Origin: Mucidula mucida
Lineage: Eukaryota; Basidiomycota; Agaricomycetes; Agaricales; Physalacriaceae
NCBI GenBank assembly: GCA_015501055.1
Contig: JADNYV010000046.1
Coordinates: forward strand, 1 to 64,000
DNA length: 64,000 nt
Direction of reading: 5' to 3'
Both the position numbers and the translations under genes were made by a program. Under the pieces are notes generated by a model. The model was not told where the DNA came from. It was given only the letters and a program-made list of their open reading frames with translations, and searched no databases. Shown in pieces: positions 1 through 9,930 of this stretch; position 1 is the stretch's first letter; each line of letters opens with the position of its first letter.

Positions 1-1017
1 CAGGCGTACGTTTCCTTGTAGCTTTCTGTGTCGAGTATAGCTAATTTATTTATGTGGTAGTCCGCACTTGCAGGTGGCTCTGGCACGGGTGGCGGTGATA
101 TGTCCATGAGCGGTGGGCCTGGCGGTGACATGACCTCAATGCCGGGTGGCGGAGGGGCTGCGACTCAGTCTGCAGATTCGTCTGCTACGACTAGCTACGG
201 GGCTTACTCTGGCGCCGACGCTCAGAGTGCCGCCTCCATGCTCAATACCGATATGGATGACAACAGCACGTTCCTTCGTGGTGTGTATCAAACAGAGTAA
301 GTGTTTCAAAAACAACGGAGTATTCTAGTGTTGATTTTGCGTTATAGCGAGGATGGTCATGTCACTGTTTATTCTATTGTTCCCGGATGGTGTGAGTTGA
401 ATGTTTTCCTTCTCTTTCGAATCTTACACATTTGTAGACTCTGGTCGTGCTCAGCATTACCACATCAAGGCCTACCCGGAAGGATACATTGCTGAAAATG
501 GAACCTTCATCGCCACAGGCAGCGCTGTCCAGTCAGTCTTTGTTACTTACTGTATGCTGTCTCTTGTTCTGACATCTATCTGAAGTACCGGCCAATTCTT
601 CTTCGACAATGACACTCTTCAGACGATTGCTGCGACCTACCCTTATTCCTCGAATGCTATTGACTGGTCCGACGCCATCTCAAACAACGATGATGACCAG
701 TGGTATCCTTACCGTGAGTTCATTGTCATGCATCCACCTCGCCGACTTTAACTCTTTGTAGAATCTGCCACTGGCTACAACGCTGAAATGGATATCACCT
801 GGGTCGGCGACGAGATTACTGACGGTCTCATTGGAAGCATTTCCGTTGGACTTAACATGTATGTGATTATGCGCTATTCGACTGAAATCTGGCATGACCG
901 TCGTGATTTAGGTCGTACGCTAGTCTCGAGCTCAGCACCCAATATGCGGACTTTGATGCTGAAGAGTACTATGAGGAGGGAATGCTTCCCGCTGCATCTG
1001 CGGATGCTTTTGCTTGA
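1..1017 (+). CDS. Extracellular intradiol ring-cleavage dioxygenase-like protein (3' part)
   Basis: This is the C-terminal part of a fungal secreted protein of the intradiol dioxygenase (protocatechuate 3,4-dioxygenase-like) family; the 5' end lies outside the window. Proposed exons are 74-296, 348-391, 438-531, 586-713, 762-858 and 936-1017, all with GT-AG introns that keep frame; a short exon may end at base 5. Joined, they read FLRGVYQTDEDG, then SIVPGWYSGRAQHYHIKAY, then HTGQFFFD and GLIGSISVGLN, which match the conserved family blocks. The Y...H-Y-H arrangement corresponds to the iron-ligand region of the family. A Gly/Ser/Thr-rich stretch precedes the domain. By family it would act outside the cell on catechol-type aromatics, which fits a lignocellulose-degrading fungus; the substrate is not known. 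Splice sites are my inference. Confidence 0.8.
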
Positions 1018-1373
1018 ACGCGATCTGTGCTTGTGACACTGGTCTTTAGTTAGAGTTCGGACAATTTATGTACTGTATCGAGAATTCTAACTGCTTAATA
1101 CTTACTTACCTTAATGTCCCATCGCGCGATTTGGCAGATGGATTCAAAGTAATGAGTCATGACAATGGTTAAAAGCGGCAGACTCATCAACACCAGCATC
1201 TTTGCACAAGATGCGTGCAACATAGTAATAAGGGGGTAAGCATACAGTATCAAGACTGAGTAGGAGAACAGTCGTTCACGCGAAAGTGATGTCATGTGAC
1301 TAGGTGACAACGCGTTACGTTGAGTGTCACACCGCCTTCCTTCTGACCACGACCACTGCTGCCTTGCCGCCAA
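1018..1373. other. Intergenic region before the BIR gene
   Basis: This 356-bp gap separates the dioxygenase stop from the first ATG of the BIR-domain frame. I see no supported gene, RNA or repeat in it. The BIR protein could begin further upstream, because the first 20 or so residues after 1374 are not conserved family sequence. Confidence 0.4.
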
Positions 1374-2387
1374 ATGCAGGTCTTCCAGCACCGTCTGGAC
1401 TCTTTTTTGCGCCCGAGACGCGTCAAAACAGGGCCAAAATCGACGACGTCGCTGAAATGGCCGCACCCGAAGCAGTTCCAGGCAAATCCGGAGACACTAG
1501 CCGAGGCAGGATTCTACTTTGACCCCAGCGTTGACAACAAGGACCTCGTAAGGTGTTACATGTGTGGGAAGGAGCTGTGCGAATGGGCAAAGGAAGACGA
1601 TCCGTTTGAGATCCATATGCAAAAGTGCGCCAAGACATGTTCATGGGCGTTCCTGCGGTGTGGACTTGCAGATGATCTTGACATGCAGCGACGGTGAGCT
1701 CGACAAGGCTATTGATTGTCAATTACTTACTGTTGTAGGTTTTCCTCGACTGACAAAACGCGCCATCCCACCTCCAAGGCGATGGAGAAGGCGCGTCTGA
1801 ATACGTTTGGGAAATGGTGGAAGTACGATGGTAGTATCTCCTCCAAGAAGGTGAGTTACCTATCCACCATTACTACCGCGTCCAATTTGTGTGTAGATGG
1901 CCCAGGCTGGATTTATCTACTCGCCGCTAGACGACCAAGACGACCTGGTCATCTGTGTCTACTGCGACACGTCCCTCAGCGGATGGGAAAAGGATGACGA
2001 TCCTCTTGAGAGCATCGTAAACGCGCAGAGAAATCTGCCACGCATTGCGCTTTCTTTGACACCGGCAAATCCCTCGGTCGCTCCCGCTCCCAAACTGCCG
2101 ATGTTCTTATGCCTACAAAGACCTTTGACGGTGCCGAATCCGAGGAAGAGACAGCCCGTACTACGGCCAAAACACCTCGCGCTTCTCGCAGCGTCGCCAA
2201 AGGTGCCAAGACACCCGGTGCCGGTCGTAACCGTTCCGTCAGTCAGGCTATTAAAGCAGAAGAAGAGGATGATGAAGAGCAGGAGGAGGAGATTTCTGCG
2301 CCACCACGTAGAACGCGGAAGGCGTCCTCGCGAGCGCGTGTCCCATCTGATGAAGAGACTGCCCCAGAACTCGCAAAGCATCTACAG
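1374..2387 (+). CDS. BIR1: Bir1/survivin-type BIR-repeat protein, 3'-truncated and frameshifted
   Basis: The gene encodes two BIR zinc-binding domains as in fungal Bir1, a chromosomal passenger complex subunit that recruits Aurora kinase to centromeres. Exons are 1374-1693, 1739-1850 and 1897 onward. BIR1 holds AEAGFYFDP, CYMCGKEL and a DDPFEIHMQKC block; BIR2 holds AQAGFIYSP and CVYCDTSLSGW. After DDPLE at about 2010 the frame breaks: the expected continuation E-H-R-K-R-A-E-K...CAFFDTG lies in another frame and is restored if one base (a G) was lost. Downstream is an acidic and basic tail (about 2109-2387) like the disordered Bir1 middle region. The frame then meets a Tom1-type sequence, so the C-terminal half of a normal fungal Bir1 is missing. 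The identification of BIR domains is firm; the exact orthology is inferred. Confidence 0.75.
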
Positions 2388-2397
2388 GTCTGTGTAG

Positions 2398-4259
2398 CCA
2401 AGTCTTCTCATGGAGCTAGATGAACTCGCTACAGCTTTATTGTCAGCTGAGGGAGAAGTCCTCGTTGGCGCGGTGGCTTCCAAGTTTTCGGCCCCGTCGT
2501 CTGTCCAAGCCAAGCTCCTTAGGGTCCTTAAAACAATCGACTACATGTATTCTCCAAGAGCAAGTAACGCGACTTCGTCAGAAGGAGAAGAAGATACCGA
2601 GAAAGTTCAAAGCATCTACGAATCCTTCCGTTTCACCCCGTTGTGGAAACGTCTTGGAGACTGCCTCGCCATCATCGAAGAGAAGTCAGACACCGAGCAT
2701 GTTGCGACCGTACTTCTTCCTCTCATCGAGGCCTTGATGGTTGTGTGCAAGTATGTTGGCCCGAAGTCAGCGTCTTCTTCTGTTGCAAGGGCACTCCGTG
2801 GAAGCTCGTCTCCTAAAAGTCCGACAACACCAGCGGAAGCTATGGAAGACCTGTTTGTAACATTCACGGACGCTCATCGAAAAATCCTAAACCTCATGGT
2901 TCGGAATAACCCATCTTTGATGAGCGGTTCGTTCTCCCTCCTTGTTCACAATCCCCGAGTCTTGGACTTCGACAACAAGCGAACTACTTTTCACAGCAGC
3001 TTCATCGCCGCCCACATGCTCGAGAACATCACAGTACTCTACAGCTCAACGTTCGGAGAGCTCGGGTCTTCGAGGATAGTTTCCAACATCTACAGAGGAA
3101 GACTGGGGACCAGATAAAGTACGGCAAACTGAGTATCCGGTTCTATGAAGAAGAGGGTGTCGACGCTGGTGGTCTAACACGAGAATGGTTCCAGATTCTT
3201 GCTCGTCAAATGTTCGATCCAAACAACGCTCTTTTCCAACCATGTGCGGCGGACAAATTGACGTATCAACCGAACAAGAACTCTTGGGTCAACCCGGAGC
3301 ATCTTTCATTCTTCAAATTTGTCGGTCGCGTTATCGGCAAAGCTATCTATGATGGCCGTTTGCTCGACGCTTACTTCGCAAGAAGTCTGTATCGTCAGAT
3401 TCTAGGCAAACCGGTGGACTACAAGGACGTCGAATGGGTTGATCCAGAATACTACAATTCTCTATGCTGGATTCTAGAGAACGATCCCACTCTCCTGGAG
3501 CTTACCTTTAGTGTAGAATCTGATGAGGTAAGTCTTTCTTACACATTGAACACACCAACTAACTTATGAAAAGTTTGGCGTCAACCGTATCTTTGACTTG
3601 AAAGAAGGTGGTGCTTCGATCCCAGTAACGCAGGACAACAAGCGAGAATTCGTCCAACTTTCCGCTCAGTTCCGTTTGTATTCTTCGATCCAGCAACAAA
3701 TCGAGCATCTCTTGAATGGGTTCTACGAGATCATCCCGAAGGACCTCATTAACATCGTACGTTTATCTATTCTTACATTGTGTGATATTTCTCATACATT
3801 CAACAGTTCAACGAGCAAGAATTGGAGCTACTCATATCTGGGACTCCAGACATTGATGTTGATGAATGGCGAGCGGCCACAGAGTACAATGGATACACAA
3901 GCTCAGATCCCAACATCGTTTGGTGGTGGCGTGCTTTGAAATCATTCAATCGGGAGGAGCGAGCGAAAGTGTTGAGCTTTGCCACGGGTACATCGAGGGT
4001 TCCGCTGAACGGATTCAATGACTTGCAAGGCGTACAAGGCGTACAAAAATTCTCGATACATCGTGCTTATGGTGAATCTGATCGTTTACCGCAAGCCCAC
4101 ACATGTAAGTTTCTACTGTATGTCCTCTTGATTGGCATGCTAATCTTCGAGCTAGGTTTCAACCAAATCGATTTACCGCAATATTCATCATATGACATGC
4201 TTCGTCAACAAGTGCTGCTGGCGATCAGTGAAGGAGGAGAAGGTTTCGGCTTTGTGTAA
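2398..4259 (+). CDS. TOM1: HECT E3 ubiquitin ligase, C-terminal part (Tom1/HUWE1 type)
   Basis: The encoded protein matches the end of Tom1/HUWE1 ligases, from the region before the HECT domain (LLRVLKTIDYMYSP, ATVLLPLIEALMVVCKYVG, NPSLMSGSFSLLV) through the complete HECT domain. Exons run 2398-3527, 3574-3756, 3807-4104 and 4156-4259. HECT landmarks are KYGKLSIRFYEEEGVDAGG, SWVNPEHLSFFKFVGRVIGKA, PDIDVDEW and the catalytic-cysteine block HTCFNQIDLP near the C-terminus. The TGT codon of the catalytic Cys is split by the last intron (T at 4104, GT at 4156-4157). The frame breaks at about 2980: K-R-N-Y-F...QQLH is restored by one extra A. The roughly 3,000 residues normally upstream are absent, with Bir1 sequence in their place. 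As it stands the gene is a fragment or one half of a chimera. Confidence 0.82.
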
Positions 4260-4502
4260 ACTACAGACAGAAGAATGAACCCATTATTGTAGCGCATAAT
4301 CTCATTTGTATTTAGGACATTCGCATCGTTAAATGTAATGCTTTCACTCAATGACTATGTCGACGACTGGATGCTTTAAATCTTCCGGACACCGGTTACC
4401 TCAGTACCGAGGTGCAAACCAGCTGAGCACTCGGAGCCATTGTAAGGCCTGCCAATTCATATATCATGTTCCACCTCCAGCATTCACTTGCTCCTCTCCA
4501 TC

Positions 4503-5914
4503 ATGAAGGCCTTCTATGTTACTGAACTCGCTCACCCGTCGAAGATCCCCGTTTCGACCAACGTTCCCGAGCCGGTTCCCAAAGACAACGAGCTTCTCGT
4601 CGACGTCTATAGTGCTGGACTCAATTTCTTCGACGTATGTTGTGCCGAGCGAGCCAGGATCCCGAATAACTGAATACCGGAAACAGATCTTACAGAGCCA
4701 AGGCAAATACCAGAACAAGCCACCTCTACCATTCGTTGGAGGGGCCGAGTTTGCCGGGAAGATATCGCGCGACTCTCCGATACCGGCGGGATGTCCGTAT
4801 AAGCCGGGCGACCGCGTTTTTGGCGCGACACAGGGCGCTTTCGCAGAGAAGGCGACGGTGCCCTGGAATAATGTCCTTCCTCTTCCTGATGCCTTGACGT
4901 TCAATCAAGGAGCAGGTGAGTTGGTTTCAATGAATTCACAGAACTCGAGCGAGCTTTAGGTCTCTATGTAACATGGCCGACTAGCTATGAAGCCTTAGTT
5001 GGACGCGCCGAGCTCAAGCCCGGTGAGAAGATACTTTGACATGTGAAAGAACGCACACATCTTAACGTACTACAGGTGAATGGGTCCTCGTCACTGCGGC
5101 CGCTGGCGGTGTAGGCATAGCTGCTGTTCAGCTTGCGAAAGGTAATTTACATTCTCAGGGCTTTCACTTCGAAAGAGATTGACACTATAACTCGTAGTTC
5201 TCGGTGCCAAAGTCATTGCCGCAGCCGGGTCTGAAGAGAAGCTCCAGGTCGCGAAGGAGTATGGCGGCGCCGATTATACAGTCAATTATTCGAACCCTAC
5301 ATGGACGAAGGAAGTTCTCAGGATTACTGGTGGAAAGGGTGTAGACGTTATTTATGATCCTGTTGGTCTGATAAAAGGTAAGAGGTACGGTGAGTAGCAG
5401 CGGGAGACGGCTGAGTTTTCGACAGACTCTCTGAAGTGTATCGCTTGGAAAGGCCGAGCTTTGGTGATAGGCTTCGCTGCGGGTACCATCGAGCAGGTCC
5501 GTGAGCGTGCAGTATCTGTCACGTCCACTGACAACCTTGAATTTCAAGGTTCCAATGAACATTGTTCTGCTCAAGAACGTCTCCATTGTCGGATTACATT
5601 GGGGTGCCTACTCTAGTAGGTGTTTTCAGTCCATGTCTCATCACGGTCGTTTTATTGTGCATTCAGAGAATGAGGTGACGCGTATTCCAAAAGTTTGGAA
5701 GGCAGTTTTAGAGTAAGAACCTTTCTGCTCTCGCAAATGTTGTTAATGCGGTGCCTCCAGGCTCTTTGCGTCTGGACGGGCAAAGCCAGTCACCTATACT
5801 GAGGTGTACACGCTGGATACTATCAAAGAAGGTCTTGCGGCTCTAGAAAACCGGAAAACATGGGGCAAGGCGGTCATTCAAGTACAGGAGGAGGTTGTAC
5901 GAGGGAAATTGTAG
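4503..5914 (+). CDS. NAD(P)H-dependent quinone oxidoreductase, medium-chain dehydrogenase/reductase family
   Basis: Nine exons (4503-4634, 4687-4915, 4960-5022, 5076-5141, 5198-5377, 5426-5496, 5549-5615, 5667-5712, 5761-5914) join in frame to 335 residues, the usual length for zeta-crystallin-type quinone reductases. The first ATG at 4503 starts MKAFYVTELAHP, a typical family start. The protein shows the GroES-like N-terminal fold (GLNFFD, FVGGAEFAG, GDRVFG), the Rossmann nucleotide loop AAAGGVGIAAVQLAK and the following VIAAAGSEEK segment. No zinc-ligand set is visible, which fits the zinc-free quinone reductase branch. By family it would carry out NADPH-dependent reduction of quinones or enones in the cytosol. 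Substrate is unknown. There is no frame damage. Confidence 0.88.
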
Positions 5915-6112
5915 TATCATTGATCATCAACTTTATAGTGTGTACCGTTAGCAATGCTTTGAGAGTCATAGAATAGAATCACAAAGCCGCCGCGCGTCGA
6001 CAACACGTATAGCCGTGAGCAGATGCCTGACAATGACTAGATGCCCGAAAAGGCAACGACAGGTATAGATTCCGCGGCCACGAACCTTCTTGGACTCTTT
6101 CCTCTGCCAATC

Positions 6113-7179
6113 ATGATTCTGCGGCGACTACCAATACCCTCTGCTGCTCTTCTTCTGAGCTTTCTTGTTCTCCATGCTCCCTACACCATAGCAGACGAGG
6201 CTGCGTTCGACTGCCTCATAACGACGGAGTCGCTAAAGTTCGACTTGACGAGCCTAGGTGGCGAGCATACGGTGTCGAGAACACGCTCCACACCGCCGAG
6301 CACCATGGAGGACTCGGTCAGGTTTGATCTGTGCAGTGAGTTGTCGTCGAAGGGTGGTGTGAGCCAGCAAGACCAAGTACACCATCCGTTTCTGGTCGCG
6401 GTGTCAGGGCTAACCTGACTTGTTTGCAGTGTCCAGAGGGAACGCGGGCTTGTTTGACCAAGTTAAACAAGAAGGACGACGAAAAAGACAGGATAATATC
6501 GGTGATACCAATTGTGTCTTCGTCGTCAATAGAAGCGGCGTATAATGTTCTCTCATGTGCGTGCTCTGCTTTTTGGAATAACACGACATACTCACCTATA
6601 TCTCTTAGCACCGAAAGGCCTCTCATTAGTCCTCCATGGGCCTAAATACGCTGATGGACCCGCTCAATATCTGAATGTAACACTCCTATGCACGTCGGAT
6701 GCCTCTGATCCTACCTTTGTCTCCTACAATGGCTCCGAGCTGAATCTCGAGTGGCAGACACCTGTGGGCTGTGGTGATAATAAGAGTAGCGACGACAAGA
6801 ACGAGGGCGCTGATGAAGGCAGTGGTGTTCCTCCCAGTGAGACTGTTGGCAGTGGAATCGGCTGGTTCTTCCTTGTGTAAGCGCCGCGTTTATTCAACGT
6901 GTTCATTGTCATCTAATTATCCCACAAGCTTGTTTCTTGCGCTCGTGGCCTACTTTGGCCTCGGGGCGTACTACAACTACAGCACCTATGGCGCGACTGG
7001 CAAAGATCTGATCCCGTATGTAACGTTTCCGAGGAAGTACGTGTTACTGACATATATGTTGTAGACACAGAGACTTCTGGCAAGAGGTTCCTTACATGTT
7101 AAGCGACGTGGTTTCCCATTTATGCTCTTCGGTTCGGCCACGGCGCGCACCCAGCAGAGGAGGATACATCTCTGTTTGA
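6113..7179 (+). CDS. ATG27: Autophagy-related Atg27-like type I membrane protein
   Basis: Five exons (6113-6358, 6430-6556, 6609-6876, 6929-7015, 7065-7179) give 280 residues. The order of parts is: a signal peptide (LRRLPIPSAALLLSFLVLHA), a mannose-6-phosphate-receptor-like luminal domain with paired cysteines (FDCLITTESLKFDL, FDLC, CPEGTRACLT, LLCTSDA, PVGCGD), one transmembrane helix (WFFLVLFLALVAYFGLGAYY), a cytosolic stretch HRDFWQEVPYMLSDVVSHL, and a C-terminal tail ending GGYISV. In yeast Atg27 the C-terminal tyrosine motif is a sorting signal, and the YISV ending fits that. Atg27 cycles between Golgi, endosome, vacuole and Atg9 vesicles. The upstream ATG at 6041 is less likely because it precedes the hydrophobic signal by more than 20 residues. 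Confidence 0.85.
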
Positions 7180-7397
7180 TATTCCACCTAGATACAGTTG
7201 CAGCTCTCCGGTTCATGTTTCCACGTTATGTCGTATTTAGGATCTATCTTAATTGCATTGGAGCGGATACCATTCCAGATAACCTTGCGTTAGCACTGTG
7301 TAGTATCATCAAGGGACGAATTGAAGCTGTTCTAACCTCGGTCTTTGCCGTTCTCCTCTTAACCCCCACTTGCGACGAGACGAGACTGTTGAGGACC

Positions 7398-8608
7398 ATG
7401 GCAAAGCCAAAGTGGTATGCAGTCACCGCAGGTCGGGATATCGGCGTTTTTGACAACTGGTGCATTGTGCCTTACTCTCGATCATTCCGGCTGTATTGAA
7501 TTCGTTTACTAGGCTCCTCGTCGCGCCGCTTGTTGTGGGAGTGTCGGAAGCAGTATATCGCGGATACCAAACACATGAAGAGGCTACTGACGCCTATGAA
7601 GAGGCCAGAATTGCTGGCTTGCTAACAACAATTTCCAAGTCCAAGCGGACGTCAAGTCAAGCAACGACAACACCTGCTACTGCTAACCGTGAAACTGCTG
7701 TGGACCGCTCCCCAAGGAGTGTGCGTTCCGCTTCTGCATCCTTGCCAATCCCTGCAGAGGGAAGTGCGACGCGTCCCACTGGTGATCCGTGTACTAAAGC
7801 ATCAAGCGTGACGTCCCCGCCGGGCTCCGCCACTCTTGTAGAGGGAAGCTCTCCTTTGAGACCCAAGTCCTCTCCAGGCAGGGCTTCCCCCTCCAAAAGC
7901 CAAAAGCAGCAAACCCCAGCAAAGTCCAGTCCAAAACTCAAAACGCCGCAGTCGTTGGTAACAGCAGTGGTCGTTTCATCGGACGAGGAGGACATGGAGA
8001 TTCAAGTCATTTCCCATGCTTCCACCCCTCGCCTCTCCGCGCGCGCTAAAGGAAAATATAGGGAGATACTTCCAGACCAGCTTCCATCCCCTCGTCCTTT
8101 TGAGATTGGCGGTAGTATCTCTTCTCCGCAGAAACAGCCCGGAAAGCGTCCAGCCCACGTCAGGTCGCGTACTAAAAAGGCATTCCCGCCCGAACGTCCC
8201 GGCGTAACGCGCCGCGTCTTCGTGCAGACGCCCCCGGGTCTCGCGTCTTATCCTGATGATATTATGCCGCCCCCGGCGAGTGAGCCGCCAAAGAAGGCTG
8301 ACAAAAATGTGCTCAGCCCATTGAGTTCTCCGCGATTGCATACGCCTGCGGCCATGCTGTCGTTGGACAATGCGTCGATTTCTAGTTCACCGAGGAAGGC
8401 GCCGCCTTCTGATATGACTAGTGTAAGCGCGGTGATGTCATCTTTGGGGCTGACGTCCTCTGTTGGGCGCAGTCCCGTTGTGTCCAGCTATTCACCGGAA
8501 CGGGCACTCGATCCGCGGTCGCCTATAGCACGGAGCGCAGCGCTTCCTCGTACGGCAAGGCAAGCGGTTGAGTATGGTTCGAGCTTGCGTGCTAATCACA
8601 GTGTGTAG
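7398..8608 (+). CDS. Protein with RNase H1 N-terminal/viroplasmin-type domain and Ser/Pro-rich tail
   Basis: Exon 1 (7398-7459) and exon 2 (7513-8608) splice to KPKWYAVTAGRDIGVFDNWLLVAPLVVGVSEAVYRGY..THEEATDAYEEA. This is the small domain found at the N-terminus of eukaryotic RNase H1 and in caulimovirus viroplasmin-like proteins, which binds RNA-DNA hybrids in RNase H1. No RNase H catalytic domain follows. The remaining 300 or more residues are rich in Ser, Pro, Lys and Thr and look disordered, with several SPxK/SPR motifs that could be kinase sites. Such domain-plus-tail proteins are common in agaricomycetes and have no assigned role. Starting at the ATG at 7398 puts the domain at the very N-terminus, as expected. 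Confidence 0.7.
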
Positions 8609-8814
8609 GACAAACAATGGTTCATCGAGGCCGTCGCCAAATTTTAGTGTGGCGTAAGATATGTACTCTGCTTAAATATTTCAGATTGATAGATGTATAA
8701 GATGTGATATTAAATTCTCCGATTATTCCTTTCGGTTCGTGACAGAGTCTCTCTCTCAATGTAGGAGGCAGCAACTTTCGCAGAATCATTAAAGTCAAAG
8801 GCGTAATAAGTTTT

Positions 8815-9506
8815 TCACTGAGCAGACTTCCTATTGGGATCATAGTCCTTCACGCATTGCGCCATCGCACGCCCGACGTCAGAGCCTGTCGCTTCAAAGC
8901 CCGCAATTACGCCCGCCCTATCACCAGCGCCAAGCTCCTGGCTCATCTTCGTCTTCCCCACAAGCTTCGTAATCTCTACCTCAATAACAACAGTGAGCAT
9001 CTCCACGAACCGCTCAGGCGCATCCGAAACCTTCCACGGCTCACCCTCTGTGTACCGCCCCTCACACATACGCGCCAACTCCTCGAGCTGCGTTTGATGG
9101 AAGGAGGAAGAGGAGTCATGCAGGTGAAGAAGGCCCGTGGCCTGGACAGCGGAGTGGTTCCATGTCGGGGCGACCTTACATAGAACTGTGGCGTCACATA
9201 GGACTCAATGGGTCCGTTGAAGAGGACAGTCACAGGCACGCCCGCCTGTGTGCATCGAGACGCGCTCAAGAGCGCCTTGGCGTGTGGATTCGCGCGCGCC
9301 AGATGTCCGCGGAGCCTCCCCAGCTGGTCGGACTCCGGCTCTGCGCGGTCGAGAACCCAAGGAATATGGGTAATCTCGATTTCAGGCGCAGAGGAATGAC
9401 CATCGGATGAGGGGTGTGCACTGATCAAGATACCCAGTGGATTGGATTGGATGAAGTCGTGCAGGACTGAAATGTCAAGCTCTGCGTAACGGGGATGGAG
9501 ATACAT
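8815..9506 (-). pseudogene. PaiB-like FMN-binding split-barrel protein, frame broken
   Basis: The 5' part (ATG at 9506) reads MYLHPRYAELDISVLHDFIQ, then EIEITHIPWVLD, GRLRGHLARANPHAK and ESYVTPQFY. These are the conserved blocks of PaiB/transcriptional-regulator-type FMN-binding proteins. The rest continues in another frame: KVAPTWNHSAVQATG, FVEMLTVVIEVEITKLVGK, KMSQELGAGDRAGVI and GTDVG-like GSDVGRAMA, ending at 8815. The switch at about 9180 also lacks the seven or so residues that normally sit between QFY and KV. No plausible intron spans it: TAT-GTAAG-GTCGCC has a donor-like and acceptor-like start but only 5 bases between them. The gene is either a pseudogene or carries a sequence error or deletion. 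The family binds flavin; the fungal role is unknown. Confidence 0.7.
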
Positions 9507-9930
9507 CTTCTGTTTCGGTATGGATAAAAGAGTCTATGGGAGGAAACTCAGTAGTACTAGCTTACATTGCGTGATGTCAACGATACTAACTTACTGAAGC
9601 GAGGCCACTGAGGAGGGCCGAAGTTACCAAGTTCGAAGTTAGTTAGTAAGTAAGTTGGTAGCCCCGCCTTAAAATGAAACGATGTGGTAAGCCGACTCTG
9701 CATTGCGTTCGTACGTGACCTCTTCAGTTAGAGTATGACTGGTACCTAGCGAGAAACTCACAAGAGGGAGAAGAAATCGGATCAGGAAGTTTTTGAGAAT
9801 CATACCAACACAAATATCGTCTTCAAATGTTACTCACGTTCCATTGTAATCTATGTACACGAGCCTCGTCCTGAGGGGTACTTAAGACCACGGAATCGAG
9901 CAACGCTAAATTACTCCGCCAGGCATATTA
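9507..9930. other. Intergenic region with a small inverted repeat
   Basis: The gap lies between two minus-strand genes. Near 9588-9656 the stretch ACTAACTTACT is partly complementary to AGTAAGTAAGTTGGTAG, giving a short imperfect stem. I see no gene here; it is the 5' flank of the PaiB-like gene and the 3' flank of the TM9SF gene. Confidence 0.35.

Noticed and set aside
2021..2397. Frame change in the BIR gene explained by an extra intron
   Set aside because: No GT...AG pair near 2010 can link DDPLE to EHRKRAEK; a single lost G is simpler.
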